From: Pseudoclavibacter terrae
Lineage (GTDB): Bacteria; Actinomycetota; Actinomycetes; Actinomycetales; Microbacteriaceae
DNA: 64,000 nt
Assembly (NCBI RefSeq): GCF_008831075.1
Contig: NZ_WBJX01000003.1
Span: 186,001 to 250,000, forward strand
Direction of reading: 5' to 3'
Shown: in pieces, positions 34,985 through 42,411 of the stretch
How positions within the stretch are numbered: the first letter of the stretch is position 1
Layout: the number at the start of each line of letters is the position of its first letter
Notes under the pieces: model-generated
What the model was told of the DNA's origin: nothing
The model's database searches: none
What the model saw: the letters and a program-made list of their open reading frames with translations, nothing else
Translations under genes and position numbers: made by a program

Positions 34985-35809
34985 ATGGCGCTGATTTCCG
35001 TACTGCAGGCACAGGGCACCGTCGGCGCGATCGACGACAACCTCAAGGCGCTGCGCTCCTTCGCCGAGCGGGCCGCCGGTGACGGCACCGACATCCTCGT
35101 CACCCCGGAGCTTTTCGCGACCGGCTACGCCCCGGCGAAGGTCGCCGCCGAAGACGGCTCCGCCATCCGCGAGCGGATCGCGCAGATCGCGGCCGACCTG
35201 CGGATCGCGATCGTCGCATCCACTGTCGAGCACACGGTCGAGCGCTCGGCCGGGTTCGCCGCGAACGCGACCACCGAACGCCGCTTCATCTCGGCGTCGC
35301 TCTTCGGCAGCGACGGGAACGAGCTCACCCGCTACCGGAAGTCGAATCTCTTCGGCGGCGAGGAGCAGGAGGTCTTCGACCTCGGGGATGCGCCAGCCGA
35401 GGTCATCGAGCTCGCCGGCCTGAGGGTGGCACTCGCCATCTGCTACGACATCGAGTTCCCCGAGATCGCGCGCCGCGCGGCCGTCGCGGGCGCCGAGGCG
35501 CTGCTCATCCCGACAGCCGTCCCCTCGACGGGCGACGTCGAGGGCGGGCAGCCGGGCCACTCGTACAACGCCGAGGTCATCTCGACTCATATGGTGCCCG
35601 TCCGCGCCCTCGAGAACGGGCTCTACATCGCCTACGCGAACCACTCCGGCCCCGGATTCACGGGGCTCAGCACCATCGCGAGCCCCTACGGCAACACGCT
35701 CGCCATGGCCGGCCGCGACGATGCTGAGCTGCTGAGCGCCGAGTTCCTGTCCTCCGAGGTTGCGAAGGCCCGCGAGGTCAACACCTACCTGCAGGACCTG
35801 CGCCCGTAG
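34985..35809 (+). CDS. Carbon-nitrogen hydrolase (nitrilase superfamily)
   Basis: A 274-residue amidase/nitrilase-fold enzyme. The Glu-Lys-Cys triad is visible: Glu in VTPELFATGY (about residue 40), Lys in YRKSNLFG (about 118) and Cys in LAICYDIEFPEIAR (about 153). The motif resembles amidases rather than true nitrilases (CYDxxFPE). No signal peptide. Divergent from the NCS1 permease unit, it probably hydrolyses an amide, carbamoyl or nitrile group of the imported compound; this is inference from context. The ATG at 34985 fits the family N terminus. Confidence 0.87.
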   Translation: MALISVLQAQGTVGAIDDNLKALRSFAERAAGDGTDILVTPELFATGYAPAKVAAEDGSAIRERIAQIAADLRIAIVASTVEHTVERSAGFAANATTERRFISASLFGSDGNELTRYRKSNLFGGEEQEVFDLGDAPAEVIELAGLRVALAICYDIEFPEIARRAAVAGAEALLIPTAVPSTGDVEGGQPGHSYNAEVISTHMVPVRALENGLYIAYANHSGPGFTGLSTIASPYGNTLAMAGRDDAELLSAEFLSSEVAKAREVNTYLQDLRP

Positions 35810-35847
35810 TCCCGCGCGCCACTCCCCGCACCTCGCCGGAGCGCAAC

Positions 35848-35904
35848 CGCTGCCAGTCGAGTCGCCGTTCTGGAGCACCCACAACGGCACTCTGACTGGC
35901 AGCG
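35848..35904. repeat. 57-bp imperfect palindrome
   Basis: Arms CGCTGCCAGTC (35848-35858) and GACTGGCAGCG (35894-35904) are perfect; inside them GCCGTT/AACGGC and GAGT/ACTC pair again with two one-base offsets, giving about 21 paired positions. It is located between two plus-strand genes. It could be a terminator for the nitrilase-like gene or a dispersed palindromic repeat. Confidence 0.6.
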
Positions 35905-35978
35905 ATGAGCAGTCGCTGCCCACCGCCTCGGAGCCGCGCGGGCACCGTGCACTCGGCACCGGGTCAGGTGCGGCGCGT

Positions 35979-35989
35979 TAGCATCTGGC
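35979..35989 (+). promoter_or_regulatory. -10 box of leaderless aldo/keto reductase transcript
   Basis: TAGCAT (35979-35984) is followed by 5 nt and the ATG at 35990. No Shine-Dalgarno is present. Confidence 0.4.
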
Positions 35990-36970
35990 ATGCTTCAGCG
36001 AACCCTCGGTCGTACTGGCCGCCCCGTGTCCATCGTCGGTCTCGGCACCTGGCAGCTCGGCGCCGACTGGGGTGACGTGGATGAGCGTGCTGCGCTCGAC
36101 GTGCTCGGCGCGGCCGTCGGCGACGGCGTCACGTTCTTCGACACCGCCGACGTCTACGGCGACGGCCGCAGCGAGTCGCTGATCGGCACGTTCCGCCGCG
36201 AGAACCCCGACGTTGACGTCTTCGTCGCCACGAAGATGGGCCGCCGAGGCCCGCAGGACCCGGCCGAGTTCACGCTCGACAACTTCCGGGACTGGACGGA
36301 CCGCTCGCGCAGGAACCTCGGCGTGGACACCCTCGACCTGGTGCAGCTCCACTGCCCGCCGACGCCGGTGTTCTCCAACGACGCCGTCTACGACGCGCTC
36401 GACACCCTCGTCGACGAGGGCGCCATCGCCGCGTACGGCGTCAGCGTGGAGACGGCCGACGAAGCACTCGCGGCGATCGCCCGGCCGGGAACAGCCTCGG
36501 TGCAGATCATCCTCAACGCATTCCGCCTGAAGCCGCTCGATCGGGTGCTGCCAGCGGCGCGGGAAGCCGGCGTCGGCATCATCGCGCGCGTTCCCCTCGC
36601 CTCGGGGCTGCTGAGCGGCAAGTACACGAAGGACACGACCTTCGCGGCCGACGATCACCGCACCTACAACGGCGACGGCAGCGCGTTCGACGTCGGCGAG
36701 ACCTTCTCGGGCGTCGACTTCGCCACGGGTGTCGAGGCCGCCCGCGCGTTCGCGGCCGCGCTTCCCGAGGGCGTCTCTCCGGCTCCTGCCGCCATCGCCT
36801 GGGTCGCGGCCCAGGACGGTGTCACCAGCGTCATCCCCGGTGCACGCAACCCGGCGCAGGTGCACTCGAACACCTCCGCCGCGTCGCTGCAGCTCCCGGA
36901 CGGTCTCGACGCCAAGGTGCACGAGATCTACGACCGCTTCTTCCGCGCGACCGTGCACACCCGCTGGTGA
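35990..36970 (+). CDS. Aldo/keto reductase
   Basis: A 326-residue AKR-fold oxidoreductase. Catalytic residues are placed as Asp and Tyr in FFDTADVYGDGRSE, Lys in VATKMGRRG and His in LVQLHCPP; the NADPH-binding end is VIPGARNPAQVHSN near residue 280. It differs in sequence from the other AKR at 22145. It stands alone, converging with zur. Confidence 0.9.
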   Translation: MLQRTLGRTGRPVSIVGLGTWQLGADWGDVDERAALDVLGAAVGDGVTFFDTADVYGDGRSESLIGTFRRENPDVDVFVATKMGRRGPQDPAEFTLDNFRDWTDRSRRNLGVDTLDLVQLHCPPTPVFSNDAVYDALDTLVDEGAIAAYGVSVETADEALAAIARPGTASVQIILNAFRLKPLDRVLPAAREAGVGIIARVPLASGLLSGKYTKDTTFAADDHRTYNGDGSAFDVGETFSGVDFATGVEAARAFAAALPEGVSPAPAAIAWVAAQDGVTSVIPGARNPAQVHSNTSAASLQLPDGLDAKVHEIYDRFFRATVHTRW

Positions 36971-36974
36971 ATCT

Positions 36975-37004
36975 GCGTCCGCGGAGCGCACGCCCCGCGG
37001 ACGC
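36975..37004. terminator. Hairpin between aldo/keto reductase and zur
   Basis: GCGTCCGCGG (36975-36984) and CCGCGGACGC (36995-37004) form a perfect 10-bp stem with a 10-nt loop, between two convergent genes. Confidence 0.55.
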
Positions 37005-37025
37005 CTCACCATGCTGTCGCGAGGG

Positions 37026-37484
37026 TTAGGCGGACGCTTCCGCGAGCGCCGTGCACTTCGGGCAGAGGCCGAAGATGTCGACGACGTGCCTCGCCTGCGT
37101 GTAGCCGTGCTTCGCGGCGACGCTCGCCGCCCACTGCTCGACCGGATCGGCCGTGATCTCGACGGCGGCTCCGCAGTTGCGGCAGATGAGGTGGTGGTGG
37201 TGCTCGCCCATCTCGCAGGCGCGGTAGACAACCTCGCCCTCTGCGTTCTGCAGCGAGTCGGCCTCTTCGCTCTCGCTGAGCGCCCCGAGCGTGCGATAGA
37301 CGGTCGCGAGCCCGATGCGCTCCCCCGCGGCTGACAGCCGCTGATGCAGCACCTGCGCGCTCACGAACTCCGGCGACTCGGCCAGGGCCCGACGCACGGC
37401 CTCGCGCTGGCGAGTGTTCCGCTTGACGGGGGCCGCGGGTGCTGCAGTGGCGCCGCCGTTCTCGCCGTTCGTCTCGTCGCTCAT
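37026..37484 (-). CDS. zur: Fur-family regulator, probable zinc uptake regulator Zur
   Basis: A 152-residue Fur-superfamily repressor. The winged helix is at about residues 25-90 (TRQREAVRRALAESPEFVSAQVLHQRLSAAGERIGLATVYRTLGAL). Metal ligands include HHHHLICRNCGA (His cluster plus a CxxC) and the second CPKC, forming the structural zinc site. As the last gene of the zinc ABC operon, starting 2 bp after the second permease, it is most likely Zur: a Zn-bound repressor of that operon, hence autoregulated. The assignment to zinc rests on context and the CxxC pairs, not on measured specificity. Confidence 0.85.
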   Translation of the reverse strand: MSDETNGENGGATAAPAAPVKRNTRQREAVRRALAESPEFVSAQVLHQRLSAAGERIGLATVYRTLGALSESEEADSLQNAEGEVVYRACEMGEHHHHLICRNCGAAVEITADPVEQWAASVAAKHGYTQARHVVDIFGLCPKCTALAEASA

Positions 37485-37485
37485 A

Positions 37486-38322
37486 TCAGCCGACGATACC
37501 CGGGGCGGATGCGCGGTGCGAGACGCCCTGCGCGAACCGCTGCGTGATCGCCTTCGCGCACAACGCGACCACGAAGATCGCGACCGCGGCAAGCGCCATC
37601 GAGCCGCCGGCCGCGAACGACAGCGACCGCGAGACCTGGAGCCCGACGACCGCCGCCGTGACACCGAACGCGCAGGCGAGCGCGAGCATCCAGCCGATGC
37701 GCTTCGTGAGCAGGCGGGCGGCGGCGGCCGGGGCGGCGATCATGGCGATCGCGAGGATGGACCCGATGGCCGGCATCGCGACCACGACGGTGAGCGTGAT
37801 GAGAGCCAGCGCGACGAGGTCCCACGTGCCCTCTCGGAAGCCTGCCGCGCGGAAGCCGCGGGTGTCGAAGCTGGAGAACAGCAGCTCCTTGCCGAAGAGC
37901 GCGTAGACGAGCGCGACCACCACGAGCGCGCCGCCGAGCAGCCACACGTTGGTGGGGTTCATGGCGAGGATCGACCCCGTCAGGTACGAGTCGACGCGCA
38001 CCGACTGGCCGCGGTTCAGGGACGCGAACAGCATGCCGAGCGCGTAGCCGAAGCTCAGGACGATGCCGGCGGCGACCTGCTTGCCCTGCCTCGGCACGCG
38101 CGAGAGCGCCGCCATGAGGGCCACGAGCAGCAGGCTGAAGATGGACGCGCCCACCACGATGTTGATGCCGGCGACGGCCGCGAAGACGCCGCCTGGGAAC
38201 GTCGCGTGCGTGAGGGCGACCGTGTAGAACGCGCGCTGGCGCAGCAGCACGAGCACGCCGACGAGGCCGCTGAGGAGGCCGACGAGCGCACCGGTGAGGA
38301 GTGCGAGGGAGAAGTAGTCCAC
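37486..38322 (-). CDS. Metal ABC transporter permease, second
   Basis: A 278-residue membrane subunit of the ABC-3 (ZnuB) family with about eight helices. The family segments are SLVGVLVLLRQRAFYTVALTHATFPGGVFAA near residue 25 and IGSILAIAMIAAPAAAARLL near 195. The GTG at 38322 comes 3 bp before the stop of the first permease. Two permeases are present instead of the single homodimer-forming ZnuB, so they may form a heterodimeric channel. Zn2+ (or Mn2+) import is inferred from the operon. Confidence 0.88.
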   Translation of the reverse strand: MDYFSLALLTGALVGLLSGLVGVLVLLRQRAFYTVALTHATFPGGVFAAVAGINIVVGASIFSLLLVALMAALSRVPRQGKQVAAGIVLSFGYALGMLFASLNRGQSVRVDSYLTGSILAMNPTNVWLLGGALVVVALVYALFGKELLFSSFDTRGFRAAGFREGTWDLVALALITLTVVVAMPAIGSILAIAMIAAPAAAARLLTKRIGWMLALACAFGVTAAVVGLQVSRSLSFAAGGSMALAAVAIFVVALCAKAITQRFAQGVSHRASAPGIVG

Positions 38323-38324
38323 GG

Positions 38325-39236
38325 CTACGAGACCACCTCGGCGCGTGCTGGCGTCGCGACGCGGGTTGCCGTTGCGCGCCCACGACCGCGGCGCGACGAC
38401 CCGAGCGCGGCCAGCCTCGTCGCGGCCACGACCACGAGGTACAGCGCGACGAGCACCAGCACGAGCACGGCGCTCGGGGAGGCCTGGATGCCCGCATCCA
38501 GCGACAGCCAGAGCCCCGCCCAGAGACCCACGAGTCCGCAGGCGACCGAGACGAGCAGCGAGACTGCGACGATCGCCCACACTCGGCGCACGAGGAGGCG
38601 CGCGACGGCGACGGGCACGATCAGCAGGGCGAGGACGAGGAGGTTGCCGACCGCGCGAGCGGCCGCGACGACCACCAGCGCGATGGCGATGTTGAGGACC
38701 AGTTCGTAGGCGAGCACCCGCAGGCCAGACGCTTGCGCCTGCTTGCGGTCGAAGGAGATGAGCAGCTGCTCCTTCCAGGTGGCGAGCACCAGCAGAATCG
38801 CGGCACCGCCGAGCACGCAGATCGCGACGATGTCGCCACTGGAGACGGTGAGCAGCTGCCCGAACAGCAGGTGCTCGAGGCCAGACGCGTAGTCGACGCT
38901 GCGCGAGACGATGACGATGCCGAGCGAGAACGCGCCGGCGAGCACCACCGCGATGGTCGCATCCGAGCCGATGCCCTTGGACGTGGCGATCGTCAGGGCC
39001 ACCGTCGCGAGGAGCGCCGCGATGCCCGCTCCGACGTAGACGCCGTCGGTGCCAGCGGCGATGAAGCCGATCACCACGCCGGGGAACACCGAGTGCACGA
39101 GCCCATCGCTGAGGAACTCGAGGCCGCGCAGCGCGAGGGCCGTGCCCACGATCGCGCTCGCGACGGCGAGCACGATGATGGCGATGGCCGCGCTCTGCAC
39201 GAACGGCAGCTGCAGCAGGATCGAGAGGTCGGTCAC
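38325..39236 (-). CDS. Metal ABC transporter permease, first
   Basis: ABC-3 family permease of 303 residues, with LALRGLEFLSDGLVHSVFPGVVIGF (the conserved loop that meets the ATPase) and VGNLLVLALLIVPVAVARLL. About eight membrane segments, and an Arg/Ala-rich C-terminal tail. It starts with GTG at 39236, overlapping the ATPase stop by 4 bp. It pairs with the second permease downstream. Confidence 0.9.
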   Translation of the reverse strand: MTDLSILLQLPFVQSAAIAIIVLAVASAIVGTALALRGLEFLSDGLVHSVFPGVVIGFIAAGTDGVYVGAGIAALLATVALTIATSKGIGSDATIAVVLAGAFSLGIVIVSRSVDYASGLEHLLFGQLLTVSSGDIVAICVLGGAAILLVLATWKEQLLISFDRKQAQASGLRVLAYELVLNIAIALVVVAAARAVGNLLVLALLIVPVAVARLLVRRVWAIVAVSLLVSVACGLVGLWAGLWLSLDAGIQASPSAVLVLVLVALYLVVVAATRLAALGSSRRGRGRATATRVATPARAEVVS

Positions 39237-40042
39237 ACCCGGGCCCGCTCGTGCTCGTCCGCGTCGTCGCCGCCCGGCGCGCACAGCGTGCCGTGGGCGC
39301 CGCCGTGCGCTTCCGTGTCGGCGGACGTGCCGGAGAAGGCGGCCGCGAGCGCCGTATCCGTCAGCGCCTCAGAGATCGGGCCACCCGCGATCTGCCGCCC
39401 GTTCAGCAGCAGCACATGCGAGCACACCTCGTGGGCGAGCTCGAGGTCGTGCGTGGAGACGACGATGCCGACGCCCGTCTCCCGGAGGCGAAGCAGGGTC
39501 GCGATGAGCGCGTCCCGGTTCGTGCGGTCGAGGCCGTTGAAAGGCTCGTCGAGCAGGATGAGCTTGGGCTCGGTCGCAAGCGCGCGTGCGAGGAGGGCGC
39601 GCTGGCGCTGCCCTCCGGAGAGCTCGCCGAACGTGGTCTTCGCGAGGTCCGTCAGCCCAACCGTCTCGATCGCGCGCCGAACCACCTCGCGGTCAGCGGC
39701 CCCTGGCCAGCGGAACAGACCGAGGCGACGGTAGCGGCCCATCATGACCACCTGGCCGAGCGAGACGGGGAAGTCGGGGTCGATGTGCGTCGACTGCGGC
39801 AGGTAGCCCACCTCGGAAGCGCGGGCCCCTGGAGTAGTGCCGAGCACCTCGGCGGTGCCGGTCGTCGGCAGCAACCCGAGGAGCGACTGCAGCAGCGTGG
39901 ACTTGCCGGCGCCGTTGGGGCCGAGCAGCGCGACCGCGTCGCCCTGCCCCACCTCGAACGACACGCCGGTCAACGCGGGCGCCTCCCTGCCATAGGCAAT
40001 GGAGGCGTCGCGGTACGAGACGAGGGGGCTGCGCTGCGTCAC
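39233..40042 (-). CDS. Metal ABC transporter ATP-binding protein
   Basis: Cytoplasmic ATPase of a zinc/manganese ABC importer, 269 residues. Walker A GPNGAGKST, Q-loop LPQSTHID, signature LSGGQRQRALLARALATEP, Walker B LILLDEPFNGLD and H-loop VVSTHDLELA are all present. The C-terminal extension is His- and Asp-rich (AHGGAHGTL... DDADEHE) and might sense metal. It overlaps the binding-protein gene and the first permease by 4 bp each, so the cluster is an operon. Confidence 0.93.
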   Translation of the reverse strand: MTQRSPLVSYRDASIAYGREAPALTGVSFEVGQGDAVALLGPNGAGKSTLLQSLLGLLPTTGTAEVLGTTPGARASEVGYLPQSTHIDPDFPVSLGQVVMMGRYRRLGLFRWPGAADREVVRRAIETVGLTDLAKTTFGELSGGQRQRALLARALATEPKLILLDEPFNGLDRTNRDALIATLLRLRETGVGIVVSTHDLELAHEVCSHVLLLNGRQIAGGPISEALTDTALAAAFSGTSADTEAHGGAHGTLCAPGGDDADEHERARV

Positions 40043-41145
40043 TGCTGGGCAAGCACCTCAGGCACGTCGGTCGCTGTCGCGCCCCAGGATTCGATGATCA
40101 TCTGAGTATTGTGCACCGTCGCACCGACATACGTGCCAGTCGGGGTGCCCGGCTCGCCGAGCGCATCCGTCGCGAGCGCCTTGTCGCCCGAGAAGACCTT
40201 CGCGCCGGTCTGCGCTGCGATGGTTTCCGCGTTCTGCGGTGAAAGCTGCGTCTCGGTGAAGATCGCCTTCACGTCGTGCTCCTTGATCTCGGCGATGAGG
40301 GCGTCGATCTCGGCCGCGCTCGGCTCGGCGCTGTCGTCGAAGCTCGGCATGATCGAGCCGACGAACGTGATGCCGTACTGCTCGAGGTAGTAGTGGAGCG
40401 CGTCGTGGTTCGTGACGACGACCCGATCGGCCTCGGGCACCGCGTCGACGTTCGCAGCGATCCACGTGTCGAGCTCGGTGAGCTCGGCGTCATACGCGTC
40501 GGCGTTCGCCTGCACCGCGGCGGCGTCGATGCCGGGCAGCTCCTCGAGGTGCGTCGCGATCTCGGTCGCCATGAGCTTCGCGTTGGCGGGCGAGGTCCAC
40601 GTGTGCGGGTTGCCCTCGGCGTGCTCGTCGGCTCCGGCTGTCGTCTCCTCTGCGTGAGCGTGCTCGTCACCCTCAGCGTGATCGTGCTCTTCACCCTCGG
40701 CGTGGTCGTGGCCTTCCTCGGCGTGCGCTTCCTCACCGTGGTCGTGCTCGTGGCTGCCCGAGAGGGTGACGTCGGCGGACGCATCCACCACTTCGCCCGC
40801 GTATCCGCTCGACGAGACGGCCGCGTCGAGCCATTCCTCGAGGCCGGCGCCGCTCGAGACGACGAGGTCCGCTGAGCCGAGCGCGACGAGGTCGGCGGGG
40901 GTGGGCTCGAAGCTGTGCGCGCTCATGCCGGGCTGCAGCAGCTGCGTGACCTCGACGTTGAGGCCGTCGGTGAGCTCACGCGTGAAGTCGGCCACCTGCG
41001 TGGTCGTCGCGACGACGGTGAATGCCTCGCCCTCCGCAGTGGGGGCAGCGGATGCGTCGCTGCCGGCCGCCGGGCCGGAGCACGCCGCGAGGGCGAGCGT
41101 CGAGAGTCCGGCGAGGGCGATGAGGGAGGGTGCGCGAAGGTTCAC
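40039..41145 (-). CDS. Zinc ABC transporter substrate-binding lipoprotein
   Basis: ZnuA-type cluster 9 (A-1) binding protein, 368 residues. Lipobox LAAC anchors it (cysteine near 22). Metal-site motifs: His in GMSAHSFEPTPADL, the His/Asp/Glu-rich loop at about residues 132-172 with HEHDHGEEAH-type repeats, NPHTWTSPANA, and VVTNHDALHYYLEQYG. The His-rich loop is a zinc hallmark in this family and argues for zinc over manganese. GTG start at 41145 is leaderless (see promoter). It is the first gene of the operon. Confidence 0.93.
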   Translation of the reverse strand: MNLRAPSLIALAGLSTLALAACSGPAAGSDASAAPTAEGEAFTVVATTTQVADFTRELTDGLNVEVTQLLQPGMSAHSFEPTPADLVALGSADLVVSSGAGLEEWLDAAVSSSGYAGEVVDASADVTLSGSHEHDHGEEAHAEEGHDHAEGEEHDHAEGDEHAHAEETTAGADEHAEGNPHTWTSPANAKLMATEIATHLEELPGIDAAAVQANADAYDAELTELDTWIAANVDAVPEADRVVVTNHDALHYYLEQYGITFVGSIMPSFDDSAEPSAAEIDALIAEIKEHDVKAIFTETQLSPQNAETIAAQTGAKVFSGDKALATDALGEPGTPTGTYVGATVHNTQMIIESWGATATDVPEVLAQQ

Positions 41146-41151
41146 CAGTGG

Positions 41152-41181
41152 AGTCTAAAGCGTACTGAGAATCAATGTCAA
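41152..41181 (-). promoter_or_regulatory. Zinc operon promoter with Zur-like box
   Basis: Minus strand: -35 TTGACA (41176-41181), 18-bp spacer, -10 TAGACT (41152-41157), then 6 nt to the GTG start at 41145, so the mRNA is probably leaderless. A Zur-box-like TGAGAATCAATGTCA covers 41166-41180 in the spacer and -35; it agrees with the actinobacterial TGAAAATGATTTTCA-type box at 11 of 15 positions. Confidence 0.6.
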
Positions 41182-41220
41182 TTGAGCCGGTGCCGCACGT
41201 CCTGCGCGTGCGCCTGCGAC

Positions 41221-41276
41221 AGAGTTGTGGGCATCTGCGCTCCAAGCTCGCGCCGACAACATCCCCCCACAACTCT
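41221..41276. repeat. Imperfect palindrome with AGAGTTGTGGG ends, copy 1
   Basis: 11-bp arms AGAGTTGTGGG (41221-41231) and CCCACAACTCT (41266-41276) pair perfectly around 34 bp. It lies between the zinc-operon promoter and the LysR gene end. Confidence 0.7.
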
Positions 41277-41333
41277 TTCCCGACGCCGCAGCCGGCCGCC
41301 TGCCGCCCCGGCCGCCCCGCCCAAAGCACCGCC

Positions 41334-41397
41334 GGCCAGAGTTGTGGCGAAGCGCTCTTCAACGAAACCTGAACCGCATCACGCCACAACCCTGGCC
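41334..41397. repeat. Imperfect palindrome with AGAGTTGTGG ends, copy 2
   Basis: 16-bp arms GGCCAGAGTTGTGGCG (41334-41349) and its complement (41382-41397), one mismatch. It shares the AGAGTTGTGG end with copy 1, 58 bp away. It may also terminate the LysR transcript, which reaches 41417. Confidence 0.7.
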
Positions 41398-41416
41398 AGC
41401 GATTTCGCGCTCACGC

Positions 41417-42319
41417 TCACGGCGAGGCCCGCGTTGCAGCCTCGGTGATCGCTTCGCGGAACGCGCGGATGGCGGGATGCTGGGCCCGCCCGTCGCGCAC
41501 GGCCGTGAACAGCACACGGTGCGGGTCGCCTGGCAAGGCGACCAGGCGCATTCCGGCGAGGTGCTGGGCGGCGATGATCTCCGACATGAACGACACTGCG
41601 TGGCCCGTCCGCACGAGGTGCGCATGCAGCAGCGGGTCGGTGGTCTCGAAGCGGACGATTGCCTCGAACCCCGCCGCCCTGCAGGTGGCTCGCTCCCAGC
41701 GCCCTGTCGTGCTGCCCTCCGGATCAACGGCCCAGGATGCGTCCGACAGGGCGGCGATGTCGCTGTCGAGGTCAGCGAAGGGCCCCGTGGTCGGCATGGC
41801 GAGGCGCAGCGCATCCGTCGTGAAGTCCTCTCGGTGGACGCCAGCACGGTGCGGCTCGGGCACCCCCGGGTACTCCTCGCCGAGAATCAGGTCGAAGTCG
41901 TGCGCGAGCAGCCCCTCGTAGGCGCTTGTCACCTCGCGCTGCGTGATCTCGACCTGCAGACCGGGGTGACGCTCGGCGAGCAGCGTCAGCGCAATGGGGC
42001 CGATCGACAGCAGCACGCTCTGGAACGAGGCGACCCGCAGCGTGCCGCGCACCTCGGTCTGCGCCGCGGCGAGCTCGGCCTCCGCCCGCTCGAGGCGCGC
42101 GAGCACCACCTCGGTGTGCTCGACGAGCGCGATCGCGTCCGCCGTGAGCAGCACCCGTCGCCCCGAGCGCTCGAGCAGCCGCACGCCGACCTCGCGCTCG
42201 AGCACCGCGAGCTGCTGTGAGATCGCCGACGGCGTGTACGAGAGCGAGCGTGCGACTTCGCTGAGGGTGCCGAGCCGGCGCAGCTCGCGGAGCATGCGCA
42301 GGCGGGAGAGGTTGAGCAT
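41417..42319 (-). CDS. LysR family regulator
   Basis: A 300-residue LysR-type regulator. The N-terminal winged helix has SRLRMLRELRRLGTLSEVARSLSYTPSAISQQLAVLEREVGVRLLERSG; the substrate-binding domain follows from about residue 95. It diverges from the EamA exporter gene, 92 bp apart, so it probably activates export. ATG 42319 follows a gaagggg Shine-Dalgarno; an upstream GTG at 42328 adds three residues. Confidence 0.87.
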   Translation of the reverse strand: MLNLSRLRMLRELRRLGTLSEVARSLSYTPSAISQQLAVLEREVGVRLLERSGRRVLLTADAIALVEHTEVVLARLERAEAELAAAQTEVRGTLRVASFQSVLLSIGPIALTLLAERHPGLQVEITQREVTSAYEGLLAHDFDLILGEEYPGVPEPHRAGVHREDFTTDALRLAMPTTGPFADLDSDIAALSDASWAVDPEGSTTGRWERATCRAAGFEAIVRFETTDPLLHAHLVRTGHAVSFMSEIIAAQHLAGMRLVALPGDPHRVLFTAVRDGRAQHPAIRAFREAITEAATRASP

Positions 42320-42411
42320 GCTCTTCACCCCTTCTCTGTTAGCTGCGCTACATGTTATGCGTGAGAGACGTTCACTAGACTAAACACGCGTCCCTGATCG
42401 ACAGTTGGCTC
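42320..42411. promoter_or_regulatory. Divergent LysR/EamA promoter region
   Basis: TAGACT at 42376-42381 is a likely -10 for the exporter. A TAGC-TGC-GCTA palindrome near 42340-42350 is a candidate LysR half-site pair. The -35 is weak. Confidence 0.4.
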
